A stretch of 64,000 bases of DNA from JADGRA01 sp052143535. GTDB taxonomy: Bacteria > Myxococcota > Myxococcia > Myxococcales > Myxococcaceae. The notes under the pieces are model-generated. The model had not been told where the DNA came from, did no database searches, and was given only the letters and a program-made list of their open reading frames with translations. How positions within the stretch are numbered: the stretch's first letter is position 1; each line of letters begins with the position of its first letter. Made by a program: the position numbers and the translations under genes. The DNA is taken from the NCBI GenBank assembly GCA_052143535.1, contig JBKQSS010000080.1:55960-119959 (forward strand), written 5' to 3'. Below are positions 33,056 to 41,285 of the stretch, in pieces.

Positions 33056-34528
33056 TCAGGGGAGTCGCCAGGAGAAAGCAGGGTCCGGGACACACGGGCC
33101 GGAGAAGAGTTGCGCCACCACGTAGGGCCCAGCCGAAGCGCGCACCGAGCCCGGTGGCACCGCCCTTGGCACGCTCAGCACGTAGTTGTACTGGCCCGAG
33201 CCGCGCGGCGGCCCGAGATGGGAGTAGAGGCGGGCGTCCCGGTGGAAGTAGGTGTAGCCCCCCGCCCAGGCCATGTGCACCGCCTCGACTTTGAGGCCGC
33301 AGAGGTCCGGCAGGGCCCCGGCGGTGCTGAGCAGGCGGTTGACGTCGGCAAAGTCCTGGTAGGCGCTGGCCTGGGGCTTGAGGCCTTCATAGGCACCGAG
33401 CTCCCCGAAGGTGAGCTCATGAAAGCGCGCCGCCGAGCCAGCCGCGGCGAGCAGCGCAGGAGCCACCACCCAGTTGGCCAAGCGAATGCGGCGAGCCGCA
33501 ACCCAACGCTGGGCGGTGTCCATCCCCAGGCCAGCCAGCGCGGCCCAGGCAGGAAACACCGGGAGGATGAAGCGGAACTCCTTGTGCGGCACCAGCGAGT
33601 GCAGAAGCACAAAGCCCACCACCAGCGCGCAAAGCCCCGGCGCCCGTCGGGCGGCCAGCGCCAGGCCCAACCCCAGCACCACCGTCACCGCCGGCATGGA
33701 GCTCCACAGCACCCGGAGGTAGTAGCCGGCCTCGGAGGTCCCCCACGCTCGGCCGCCGCCCTCGAGGAGGTTGAAGCGCAGGTACACCAGGGCCGATTGG
33801 AAAGGCTGTCCCCAGCTGGCCCAGTCCAGGGCGCCCAGCGCCAGCGCGGCGAGGACGAAGACGCCCAGGACATCCGCCGCGGCCCGGCGCTCTCCCCGTC
33901 CCACCAGCGCCACCAGCAGCGCCACGCACACCACCGCGTCCTGCAGCCTCAGAAGTACCGCCAAGCCAAGCAGCGCCGCTCCGAGCAGCCGCCAGCGCCG
34001 CGGGGCACCGCTTGGCCAGGCCCAGGCAAGCCCCAGCGTCACCGGCAGGGCGGAGAGCGGCTCGGAGAGGCCGCGCGGGGCGAAGTAGATGGCCGGTGCA
34101 GCCAGCGCCACCAGCGCCCCGGCCGCCGAGGCCGGCAGGGCCTGGGCCCCCAGCGCCCGGGCGAGCCGGGCGGTGGCCCACGCGGTGGCCACTCCCGCCG
34201 CGGCGAAGAGCAGCTTCACCGCCGGGACGTACACCTCTGGGCGGGTGACTCCGAAAAGCTTGAAGGGGGCCCAGAAGGCGGCCACCAGGCCGGGCAGCGT
34301 CCAGGGCCGGGCTCCCTCGATGAATTCCCAGGCCACCAGGCCCCGCCCCCACAGCAGACGGTGGGCCGGCTCGAGTGACTGGTAAATCTCGTCCGGCCAG
34401 TAAATGCCGGCGTCGGTGAGGGCGAGCCAGCCCCGGAGGGCGGCGCCCACCGCCAGCGCTGTCCAAAGGACGAGCGCGGCCGTGCGCTCGGCAGTCCAGG
34501 GCGGCGCGGGGGACGGAGCAGGAGGCAC
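33056..34528 (-). CDS. GT22-type (Alg9/PIG-B-like) membrane glycosyltransferase
   Basis: 490-residue polytopic inner-membrane protein with about ten hydrophobic segments. It belongs to the dolichyl/polyprenyl-phosphate-sugar-dependent GT-C class. The first loop has the acidic motif WPDEIYQSLEPAHRL (44-58). The family hallmark HKEFRF is at 315-320, followed by ILPVFPAW, which matches Alg9/GPI mannosyltransferase relatives (GT22). It probably transfers a sugar, perhaps mannose, to an envelope glycan; the acceptor is unknown. The start GTG 34528 lacks a clear ribosome site. It is divergent from hprK across only 37 bases, so their promoters must overlap. Confidence 0.86.
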   Translation of the reverse strand: MPPAPSPAPPWTAERTAALVLWTALAVGAALRGWLALTDAGIYWPDEIYQSLEPAHRLLWGRGLVAWEFIEGARPWTLPGLVAAFWAPFKLFGVTRPEVYVPAVKLLFAAAGVATAWATARLARALGAQALPASAAGALVALAAPAIYFAPRGLSEPLSALPVTLGLAWAWPSGAPRRWRLLGAALLGLAVLLRLQDAVVCVALLVALVGRGERRAAADVLGVFVLAALALGALDWASWGQPFQSALVYLRFNLLEGGGRAWGTSEAGYYLRVLWSSMPAVTVVLGLGLALAARRAPGLCALVVGFVLLHSLVPHKEFRFILPVFPAWAALAGLGMDTAQRWVAARRIRLANWVVAPALLAAAGSAARFHELTFGELGAYEGLKPQASAYQDFADVNRLLSTAGALPDLCGLKVEAVHMAWAGGYTYFHRDARLYSHLGPPRGSGQYNYVLSVPRAVPPGSVRASAGPYVVAQLFSGPCVPDPAFSWRLP

Positions 34529-34565
34529 GGAGAGGGGCGCTCGTGATTAACTCACGGACCAGGGC

Positions 34566-35534
34566 ATGGGCTCCATTAAGATTTCGCGGCTGCTAGAGGA
34601 CAGGGACTTCGGCCTGCAGCTCACGCTCGTCGCCGGCGCGGAGGGGCTCGACCGGCGCATCTCCAGCCCGCGCATCCAGAAGCCGGGGCTGGCCCTGGCT
34701 GGCTTCACCGAGCACCTCCACCCGGAGCGGGTCCAGGTCTTCGGCAACACCGAAGTCAGCTACCTCGAGACGCTCACCCTCGAGGAACAGCAGGCGGCCT
34801 TGGAGAAAATCCTCTCCGACACCGAGATTGCCTGCGTGGTGGTGACCAAGGACTTGCCGGCGCCCCCGCCGCTGGTGGAGGCCTGTCAGAAGACGGGTCT
34901 GCCGCTGATGAAGACGCCGCTCATGTCGTCCGTCTTCATCGAGAAAGTGAGCGCTTTTCTCGAGGAGGCGCTGACCGACGCCACCAGTCTGCACGGCGTG
35001 CTGATGGACGTGTTCGGCGTCGGGATTCTCCTGCTCGGCAAGAGTGGCATCGGCAAGAGCGAGATTGCCCTCGACCTCATCATGCGCGGGCACCGCCTGG
35101 TCGCCGACGACATCGTCGAGGTCACCAAACGCCGGGCCGGGACGGTGCATGGGGTGGGCAATCCGGTCATCAAGCACCACATGGAGATTCGCGGCCTGGG
35201 CATCATCAACATCAAGGACCTCTTCGGCGTGGCGGCGGTGCGCGACCGGAAGAAGGTGGAGCTGGTCATCGAGCTGGTGGAGTGGGACCCGGAGCAGGAG
35301 TACGACCGCCTCGGCCTCAAAGACCGCTTCTTCAGCGTGCTCGGGGTGGACTTGCCGCTCTCCACGCTGCCGGTGCGTCCGGGCCGTAACCTCACCACCC
35401 TCATCGAGGTCGCCTCGCGCAACCACCTGCTCAAACTCCAAGGGCACTATTCCGCGCGGGACTTCGCCGAGCGCCTCAACCGGGCCATCGCCGCCGGGGC
35501 CATGCGTCGGCCGCTCGGCGACGAGGTCGAGTGA
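34566..35534 (+). CDS. hprK: HPr kinase/phosphorylase
   Basis: 322 residues. It phosphorylates and dephosphorylates the regulatory Ser of HPr in response to metabolite levels. The N-terminal domain (1-130) is of the usual HprK type. The P-loop GKSGIGKS is at 158-165, the acidic site is in VADDIVEV, and the signature EIRGLGIINIKDLFG lies about residue 205. The length matches the 310-320 residues of known HprK. Its substrate HPr, with the matching Ser49, is encoded at 39147-39425. RapZ follows with a GTGA overlap, a pairing common in Proteobacteria. Confidence 0.95.
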   Translation: MGSIKISRLLEDRDFGLQLTLVAGAEGLDRRISSPRIQKPGLALAGFTEHLHPERVQVFGNTEVSYLETLTLEEQQAALEKILSDTEIACVVVTKDLPAPPPLVEACQKTGLPLMKTPLMSSVFIEKVSAFLEEALTDATSLHGVLMDVFGVGILLLGKSGIGKSEIALDLIMRGHRLVADDIVEVTKRRAGTVHGVGNPVIKHHMEIRGLGIINIKDLFGVAAVRDRKKVELVIELVEWDPEQEYDRLGLKDRFFSVLGVDLPLSTLPVRPGRNLTTLIEVASRNHLLKLQGHYSARDFAERLNRAIAAGAMRRPLGDEVE

Positions 35535-36397
35535 GCGAGGAGAGCAAGCGGATTGTGGTGCTCACCGGCATGTCCGGCTCGGGCAAGAGCACCGCCATCC
35601 GCGCCCTGGAAGACGCCGGGTACTTCTGCATCGACAACCTGCCCGTCCTGTTGCTGCCGCGGCTCACCGAGCTGGCCGAGCTGAGCGGGAGTGCCACCCG
35701 GCTGGGGCTGGTCATCGACGCCCGGGAAGGCACCATGTTGGCCGAGGCGCCACGGGTCTTGGCCGACCTGCGGCGCGAGGGTCACCAGGTGGCAGTCCTC
35801 TTCTTGGACGCCAGCGACGAGAGCCTCCAGCGCCGCTTCAGCGAGACGCGGAGACGGCACCCGCTGGCCCCGGAGGGCACGGTGGAGGAGGGGCTGCACC
35901 GGGAGCGCCGGATGTTGCACGAGCTCCGCCTGATGGCCGACCTCGTCATCGACACCTCGGGCCTCACCGTCCACGAGCTGAAGCGTGACGTCCAGGCCCG
36001 CTTCGCCGAGGAGGGGAAGGGCGAGCCCAACCTCACCCTGCTCTCCTTCGGCTACCGCTACGGCGTGCCTCCCCAGGCCGACCTGGTGTTCGACCTGCGC
36101 TTTCTCCCCAACCCGTACTTCGTTCCGGAGCTGAAAGGGCTGACCGGCCTGGAGGCCCGCGTCTCCAGCTACGTGCTGCAGGCCGACGGGGCGCGCGAGT
36201 TTCTCGACCGGGTGCAGTCGTTGTGCGAGTTTCTCTTCCCCCGCTACCAGCGCGAGGGAAAGGCCTACGTCACAGTGGGCTTGGGCTGCACCGGCGGCAA
36301 GCACCGTTCGGTGGCACTGGTCGAGGAGTTGCTGCAAAGGCTGGGGGGCGCCTTCCCGAGAATCCGGGCGCAGCACCGCGACATCGACAAGGAGTAG
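35531..36397 (+). CDS. rapZ: RapZ/YvcJ family nucleotide-binding protein
   Basis: 288 residues. Walker A GMSGSGKS is at 13-20. The C-terminal RapZ domain has TVGLGCTGGKHRSVALVEEL, the conserved phosphate/metabolite-binding motif. In E. coli RapZ is an RNA-binding adaptor for RNase E and glmZ/glmY; in other bacteria (YvcJ) it is only known as a nucleotide hydrolase. No glmZ-like RNA was seen here. GTG 35531 overlaps the hprK stop. The 150 bases between this gene and PTS IIA hold a small ACCCCT/AGGGGT hairpin (36433-36449) and the inverted repeat at 36502. Confidence 0.94.
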   Translation: MSEESKRIVVLTGMSGSGKSTAIRALEDAGYFCIDNLPVLLLPRLTELAELSGSATRLGLVIDAREGTMLAEAPRVLADLRREGHQVAVLFLDASDESLQRRFSETRRRHPLAPEGTVEEGLHRERRMLHELRLMADLVIDTSGLTVHELKRDVQARFAEEGKGEPNLTLLSFGYRYGVPPQADLVFDLRFLPNPYFVPELKGLTGLEARVSSYVLQADGAREFLDRVQSLCEFLFPRYQREGKAYVTVGLGCTGGKHRSVALVEELLQRLGGAFPRIRAQHRDIDKE

Positions 36398-36501
36398 TGG
36401 CTTTGCGAGCCGAAGGGGGTCAGAGCTGAGCCACCCCTTTGGGAGGGGTCGGCGGGGGCGGTGCACGTGCGTTATGTAGTGGAGAGCAGACTTGCGGCCC
36501 A

Positions 36502-36524
36502 CGCGCCACGGGAGTAATGGCGCG
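36502..36524. repeat. 7-bp perfect inverted repeat before PTS IIA
   Basis: CGCGCCA (36502-36508) and TGGCGCG (36518-36524) flank a 9-base spacer and end 26 bases before the IIA start at 36551. The position suits an operator or a leader hairpin for the PTS genes. No known binding motif is assigned. Confidence 0.45.
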
Positions 36525-36550
36525 CCCGGGGTCGGGAAGAGGTGAAGCAA

Positions 36551-37003
36551 ATGGTCGGGCTTGTCGTTGCAGCCCATGGACGTCTGGCCGAGGAATTGGT
36601 GGCGACCGCCGAGCAAATCGTCGGTCCCATTCCCGGCGTGAAGACGGTTGGCATTGAGCCGGGGAGCACCCCGGAGGTCATCCGGCAGAAAATGAGGGAA
36701 GCGGTTCACAACCTCGACGCCGGCGAGGGGGTGCTGGTGCTGGCTGACCTGTTCGGCGGAACGCCGTGCAAGGAGTCGTTGATGCTCCTGCACCGCGAGC
36801 ACCTGGAGGTGCTGGCCGGCGTGAATCTGCCCATGCTGCTGAAGGCCGCCTCGCTGCGGAAGGAACATCTGCCCCTGGCCGAGCTGGCCCTCACCTTGGC
36901 GGCTTACACCCAGAAAAACATCACCTGCGCCTCCGAGCAGCTGCGGGCCGCGGCGGCTCGAGCGGCCGCTGCCGCGTCGGGGAACATCCCCGGTCAGTCC
37001 TAA
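36551..37003 (+). CDS. PTS mannose-family component IIA
   Basis: 150 residues. It accepts phosphate from HPr on a histidine, seen here as His9 in VVAAHGRLAEEL, and passes it to IIB. LADLFGGTPCKES is the classic mannose/EIIA-man signature. The ATG at 36551 gives the usual family N-terminus and has AGAGG 8 bases upstream; the GTG at 36542 is the alternative. The C-terminus ends in an alanine-rich helix. It is the first PTS gene and is separated from IIB by a 126-base gap containing a long G tract. Confidence 0.92.
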   Translation: MVGLVVAAHGRLAEELVATAEQIVGPIPGVKTVGIEPGSTPEVIRQKMREAVHNLDAGEGVLVLADLFGGTPCKESLMLLHREHLEVLAGVNLPMLLKAASLRKEHLPLAELALTLAAYTQKNITCASEQLRAAAARAAAAASGNIPGQS

Positions 37004-37049
37004 CGCCCGGGCCCCCGCCGGAGCGGGCCGGTACGGTTTGCCCCCGCCC

Positions 37050-37062
37050 GGGGGGGGGGGGG
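37050..37062 (+). repeat. 13-base poly-G tract between PTS IIA and IIB
   Basis: A run of 13 G follows CCCCCGCCC in the intergenic space. Long homopolymers are prone to slipped-strand length change. It lies upstream of the TTG start of IIB (37130) and its ribosome site AAGGGGG (37117-37123), so length change could alter promoter spacing or RNA folding, but not the reading frame. A flanking C-rich segment can pair with it, so it may instead be part of a terminator or attenuator hairpin. The true length should be treated with care, as such runs are often misread. Confidence 0.6.
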
Positions 37063-37129
37063 CGGTGAATGCCCTCGGGCGTCAGTGCGTCTCTCTAGCC
37101 TCCCGGCCCGCGCTTGAAGGGGGCAGGTT

Positions 37130-37612
37130 TTGATTTCGTACGTCCGCATCGACAGTCGACTCATCCACGGACAGGTGGTGGAGGCCTGGCTGCCCGCGCT
37201 GAAAGTCGCCCGGGTGGTGGTGGCCGACGACGAGGCGGCTGAGAGCCCGCTGATGCGGGCGGCCATGGGGTTGGCCGTCCCGCCGACGGTGGAGGTCGGC
37301 ATTTTTCGGCTCGACGACGTGCCCTTTGCTCGCCTCGAGCAGGACGGCCTCCGGACCCTGCTGTTGGTGCGCGACGTGGCCGCGCTCCTGCGGGCGAAAA
37401 GCCGCGGGCTGCCACTGCGCCACGTGACGCTCGGCAACGTCCACCACGCCCCCGGTCGCCGGCCGGTGTCGGCGTCGGTGTACTTGAGTGCCGACGAGCT
37501 CGAGCAGCTGCGCGCCCTGGCAGCCAGCGGCGTGGAGATCGAAGCGCGGGGGGTGCCGACCGACCGGCCCGTCGGCTTCGCGGAGATGGCCGAGCGCTTC
37601 GAGAAGGGCTAA
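37130..37612 (+). CDS. PTS mannose-family component IIB
   Basis: 160 residues from TTG 37130 (ribosome site AAGGGGG 6 bases upstream). The phosphorylated residue is His13 in RIDSRLIHGQVVEAW, the IIB-man active site. It receives phosphate from IIA and would pass it to a sugar bound by IIC/IID. The N-terminal ISYVRIDSRLIHGQ is typical. It ends 15 bases before the IIC start, so the two are likely co-transcribed. Confidence 0.92.
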   Translation: MISYVRIDSRLIHGQVVEAWLPALKVARVVVADDEAAESPLMRAAMGLAVPPTVEVGIFRLDDVPFARLEQDGLRTLLLVRDVAALLRAKSRGLPLRHVTLGNVHHAPGRRPVSASVYLSADELEQLRALAASGVEIEARGVPTDRPVGFAEMAERFEKG

Positions 37613-37627
37613 GCCGCCGCTCCAGCC

Positions 37628-38341
37628 ATGGTGGTGCACTGGCAGGATGTGGCCCTTGCGGGCGGGTGGGGAGGCCTGCTGGCGCTCGAGCGCCGTGCTT
37701 TCTTGCAGGCGATGTTTAGCCGTCCGCTGGTGGCGGCCACCGGGATGGGGTTGCTGCTCGGCGAGCTGGAGACGGGCCTCTACATCGGCATGCTGCTCGA
37801 GCTTTTCCACCTCGGCTCGGCGGCGCTGGGCGCCGCCCTCCCCGAGAATGAGACGCTTGCTGCCTGCGGCACCACCGCTGCTTCGGCCTGCATGGCCAGT
37901 GGGGAAGGCGGCGGGGGAACCCCGGCGCTGTGGGCGGTGGCGCTGCTGTTGTTTGCCGGGCTGGGGCTGTTGGGCCGCGGAGTGGACCGCCGCCTGGAGG
38001 CCGTTTCCTCGGGGCTGGCCGACCGGGCCCTGGAGCTGGCCAGGCAGGGTGAGCTGGAGCGGGCGGTGCGACTGCATGGTTACGGGCCGCTGCCCTACGT
38101 CGCTGCCTTCGGACTGCTCACCGCCGGCTGCGCGCTGCTTGGCTTTGCCTTGAGCCCGCTGGTTCATGCCCTGCCGCTGTCGGCGCTGCGCGGACTGGCC
38201 TGGGCCTTCCCGGCCATGGCCTGCGTGGCAGCGGCGCTCGCTGCCCGGGCCAGCCACGCCCAGCGCGGGGGGTTGTGGGCCACGCTGGCTGGCGCCTCGG
38301 TGGTGTTGGGAATGCTGGTCTCCAATTGGTTTCGGCGATGA
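37628..38341 (+). CDS. PTS mannose-family component IIC
   Basis: 237-residue polytopic membrane protein with about six to seven hydrophobic segments. It starts from ATG 37628 and is assigned to EIIC-man by its neighbours and by sequences such as ALERRAFLQAMFSRPLVAAT and GETGLYIGMLLELFHLG-like stretches. It is shorter and more divergent than E. coli ManY (about 266 residues), so transport ability should not be assumed. The stop overlaps the ATG of IID (ATGA), indicating coupled translation. Confidence 0.85.
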   Translation: MVVHWQDVALAGGWGGLLALERRAFLQAMFSRPLVAATGMGLLLGELETGLYIGMLLELFHLGSAALGAALPENETLAACGTTAASACMASGEGGGGTPALWAVALLLFAGLGLLGRGVDRRLEAVSSGLADRALELARQGELERAVRLHGYGPLPYVAAFGLLTAGCALLGFALSPLVHALPLSALRGLAWAFPAMACVAAALAARASHAQRGGLWATLAGASVVLGMLVSNWFRR

Positions 38342-39105
38342 AGGGCTCCGGCTCCAGCCTTCCCCGGTCTCTCCGCTGGCGCGTCTTCCGGCGCTCGCTG
38401 TTTCTGCAGGCGAGCTGGAATCCCAAGGGGATGCAGAACCTCGGTCTGGCCTGGGCGCTGTACCCGGCGCTGCGCTGGCTGTACCCCGACCCCGAGGCCC
38501 GGCGGGCCGCCGTCGAGCGGCACTTGAGCCCCTTCAACACCCACCCCTACGTGGCGGCGGCCATCGTCGGCGGCGTCCTCTACCACGAGGAGCGCATCGC
38601 CCGTGGCGAGGAGGGCCCGGAGCGAGTGGAAGCCTTCAAGCGGGCGTTGATGGGGCCCCTCGCCGCCCTGGGGGACGGCTTCTTCTGGCTGTCACTCAAG
38701 CCTGCCGTCGGTGCGCTGTGCTGCGCCCTGGTGCCGGCCCTGGGGGCCTGGGCGGCGCTGCTTTTCGTGGTGCTGTACAACAGCGTCCACTTCGCTCTCC
38801 GCATCAAGCTGTTTCGTCTGGGCGTGCACTTTGGGGACCGGCTGGTGGAGGGCATCGCCCAGGAACATCTGCCGTTGTGGGGGGCACGGCTGCGCGGGGT
38901 GGCGGCGGCCTGCGCCGGAGGCATCGCCGCCTGGCTGGCGCTGCAGTTTGGCACCCAGCAGGGCGGCTGGACGGGCCCGCTCTTGGCCGTGAGCTGCCTC
39001 GGCTTCGGGGGGTTGGCCTACGGGCTGGTGGCGCGGGGGGTGTCGACCTATTTGCTGTTGGTGGTGGCGGGGCTCCTGGCCGGCGTCGCAGGCGCCTTCC
39101 TGTAA
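38338..39105 (+). CDS. PTS mannose-family component IID
   Basis: 255 residues from ATG 38338, which overlaps the IIC stop; the longer frame upstream is not used. Conserved EIID features include QASWNPKGMQNLGLAWAL, FNTHPYVAAAIVGG and ALGDGFFWLSLKP (GDGFFW being close to the family GD...FW motif). The C-terminal part has three to four membrane segments. With IIC it forms the sugar channel of a mannose-family PTS. A palindromic GC block follows before HPr. Confidence 0.9.
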   Translation: MKGSGSSLPRSLRWRVFRRSLFLQASWNPKGMQNLGLAWALYPALRWLYPDPEARRAAVERHLSPFNTHPYVAAAIVGGVLYHEERIARGEEGPERVEAFKRALMGPLAALGDGFFWLSLKPAVGALCCALVPALGAWAALLFVVLYNSVHFALRIKLFRLGVHFGDRLVEGIAQEHLPLWGARLRGVAAACAGGIAAWLALQFGTQQGGWTGPLLAVSCLGFGGLAYGLVARGVSTYLLLVVAGLLAGVAGAFL

Positions 39106-39114
39106 GCTCCTCGG

Positions 39115-39128
39115 CCCCCAATTGGGGG
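39115..39128. repeat. 14-bp palindrome between IID and HPr
   Basis: CCCCCAATTGGGGG is a perfect palindrome at 39115-39128, about 19 bases before the HPr start and close to its ribosome site. A similar core, TCCCAATTGGGA, occurs at 24104-24115 near the third Cys-rich lipoprotein. The pair could be protein-binding sites or chance. Confidence 0.4.
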
Positions 39129-39146
39129 GGCCCAACCGGAGGCCGA

Positions 39147-39425
39147 ATGACGGAGGTGGTGGAGGGCGAGTACGAGATTGTCAACGAGCTGGGCCTGCAC
39201 GCGCGGGCCGCAGCTCAGCTCGTCCAGGCCACCAACAAGTACCCCTGCGACGTGCAGCTCGAGTGCGAGGGACAGACCGTCAATGGCAAGTCCATCATGG
39301 GAGTGTTGATGCTGGCCGCCGCCCAGGGAATGCGGGTGAAAATCACCTGCTCCGGCGAGCGTGCGCGGGAGTGTCTGCAGGAGCTCGGCCAGCTGATTGC
39401 CCACCGATTTGGGGAAAGCCGATGA
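39147..39425 (+). CDS. ptsH: HPr phosphocarrier protein
   Basis: 92 residues. The EI-phosphorylated histidine is His18 in NELGLHARAAAQL. The HprK-target serine is Ser49 in NGKSIMGVLML, so both regulatory and transfer sites are intact. Upstream GGAGG (in CCGGAGGCC) fits ATG 39147. The gene overlaps ptsI by ATGA, the usual ptsH-ptsI arrangement. The start lies inside a longer frame that belongs to IID shadow sequence. Confidence 0.96.
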   Translation: MTEVVEGEYEIVNELGLHARAAAQLVQATNKYPCDVQLECEGQTVNGKSIMGVLMLAAAQGMRVKITCSGERARECLQELGQLIAHRFGESR

Positions 39426-41191
39426 GTGAGCAGGCCACACCGAGCTGCACCATCCACGGCATCGGGGCCAGCCCAGGCCTCAGCCTCGGTCGTGCCTTCG
39501 TGCTCGACCGCCGCCGGCTGCGCACCCCCAAGCTGCGCATCTCGGAGCCGGAAGTCGAGCCCGAGCTGATGCGGATGAAGACCGCCATCGACCTCTCCGA
39601 CCATCAGCTTCAGGAGCTGAAAGAGCAGCTCGAGCGGAGCGATGGCAAGGACCACGCCCTCATCCTCGAAGCCCACCGGTTGATGCTTCGGGACCCAATG
39701 CTTCTCGACGAGGTGAACCGCGTCATTGTCGCTGACCGCATCAACGCCGAGTGGGCGGTGCGCCGGGTGACCCGCAAGCTCAAGCACGCCTTCGACAACA
39801 TCGCCGACGAGTACTTCCGAGAGCGCCGGGCCGACGTCGACTTCGTCGCCGACCGGGTGGTGCGCAACCTGATGGGTCAGGTGGTGGACGTCGCGGTGGA
39901 AGTGCCCGAGGGCTCGGTGGTGGTGGCGCACGACCTGCCCCCCGCCGACGCCGCGATGCTGGCGCGCACCGGGCGGGTGCTGGCCTTCGTCACCGACGTG
40001 GGCAGCCAAACCAGCCACACCGCCATCGTGGCGCGCGCCCGGGCCACCCCGGCGGTGGTGGGTGCTGTGCGCGCCAGCGAGACCATCTCCCCGGGGGACC
40101 TGGTGGCGGTGGACGGGACCCTGGGACTGGTGCTGGTCAACCCCCGCCCGGAGGCGTTGAAGGGCTTCGAGGTGGCGCGGACGCGCTGGGCCGAGCTGGA
40201 GCAGGAAACGCTGGCCCTCCGGGAGCTGCCGGCGGTGAGTACCGACGGGGCGCGGGTCCGGCTGCTCGGAAACATCGAATTTCTGGAGGAGCTTCCCTCG
40301 CTTTTGGCGCACGGAGCCGAGGGCATTGGCTTGTACCGCACCGAGTTTCTGTTTCTCGACCGCTCCGAGCCGCCGAGCGAGGACGAGCACTACGCCTGCT
40401 ACCGGACCGTGCTCGAGGCGATGGGAGGCAGGCCGGTCACCATCCGCACCTTGGACCTCGGGGGGGACAAGGTGCCCGGCAACCGGCGCTGGGAGCGCGA
40501 GCCCAACCCGGCCATGGGCCTGAGGGCCATCCGCTATTGCCTCTCGCGGCGGGACCTGTTCCGGACGCAACTCCGCGCGCTGCTCCGGGCGAGCGTCCAT
40601 GGAAACCTCCGGGTGATGTTCCCACTCATCTCCGGCATGTCCGAGCTGCGCGAGGCGCGCAGCGAGCTGGAAGCCTGTCGGAGCGAGCTTGGCCGCCAGG
40701 GCGTCCCACTGGGAGGGCGCTTCCCGGTGGGCATCATGGTCGAGACGCCGAGCGCGGCCTGGCTGGCGGACCGTCTCGCCACCGAGGCCGACTTCTTCAG
40801 CATCGGCACCAATGACCTCATCCAGTACACGCTGGCCATCGACCGGCAGAACCGGGAAGTGGCCTACCTCTACAAACCACTCCACCTCTCGGTGCTGCGC
40901 GCGCTGGAGCACATCCTCGCCGCGGCGCGGGTGGCCGGGATTCCAGTCTCGATGTGCGGGGAGATGGCCGGAGACCCCCGCTACACGCTGGTGCTGCTGG
41001 CGCTCGGGATGGACGAGTTGTCGATGACTGCCGGCCAAATCCCCGTCGTCAAGCAGCGCATTCGCCGGTTGAGCCGGGCCGCCGCCCGCAGGGCGCTGGA
41101 GGAGGCCATGCGGCTGTCCACCGCCGAGGAGATTGAGCGTTTGCTGGACGAGACGGTACGCCGGATGGACCTGGCCGACCTGCCGGCCTGA
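39422..41191 (+). CDS. ptsI: PTS enzyme I
   Basis: 589 residues. Enzyme I takes phosphate from phosphoenolpyruvate onto a histidine and passes it to HPr. His199 lies in TDVGSQTSHTAIVARA, the active-site signature. The PEP-binding barrel carries the conserved GIGLYRTEFLF, TLDLGGDKVPGN, FFSIGTNDLIQYTLAIDR and VSMCGEMAGDP. The length is normal (E. coli 575). ATG 39422 overlaps the HPr stop. This completes the phosphorelay EI to HPr to IIA to IIB within a single gene block. Confidence 0.96.
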   Translation: MSEQATPSCTIHGIGASPGLSLGRAFVLDRRRLRTPKLRISEPEVEPELMRMKTAIDLSDHQLQELKEQLERSDGKDHALILEAHRLMLRDPMLLDEVNRVIVADRINAEWAVRRVTRKLKHAFDNIADEYFRERRADVDFVADRVVRNLMGQVVDVAVEVPEGSVVVAHDLPPADAAMLARTGRVLAFVTDVGSQTSHTAIVARARATPAVVGAVRASETISPGDLVAVDGTLGLVLVNPRPEALKGFEVARTRWAELEQETLALRELPAVSTDGARVRLLGNIEFLEELPSLLAHGAEGIGLYRTEFLFLDRSEPPSEDEHYACYRTVLEAMGGRPVTIRTLDLGGDKVPGNRRWEREPNPAMGLRAIRYCLSRRDLFRTQLRALLRASVHGNLRVMFPLISGMSELREARSELEACRSELGRQGVPLGGRFPVGIMVETPSAAWLADRLATEADFFSIGTNDLIQYTLAIDRQNREVAYLYKPLHLSVLRALEHILAAARVAGIPVSMCGEMAGDPRYTLVLLALGMDELSMTAGQIPVVKQRIRRLSRAAARRALEEAMRLSTAEEIERLLDETVRRMDLADLPA

Positions 41192-41285
41192 GGCTGGGGG
41201 GTGCGCGACCGAGCGCCAAGGGCTGTGCTACAGGATGGCCAAGGAGTGCGTGTTGTCCCGGTCCCTCGGGCGGGCCGGCTGTCCG

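Noticed and set aside
32029..33093. 354-codon minus-strand frame covering the HIT gene
   Set aside because: The lipoprotein signal at 32559 marks the true start and the upstream part is the HIT gene in another frame.
38166..39425. 419-codon plus-strand frame ending with HPr
   Set aside because: Only the last 92 codons (from ATG 39147) are a real protein; the rest is out of frame with IIC and IID.
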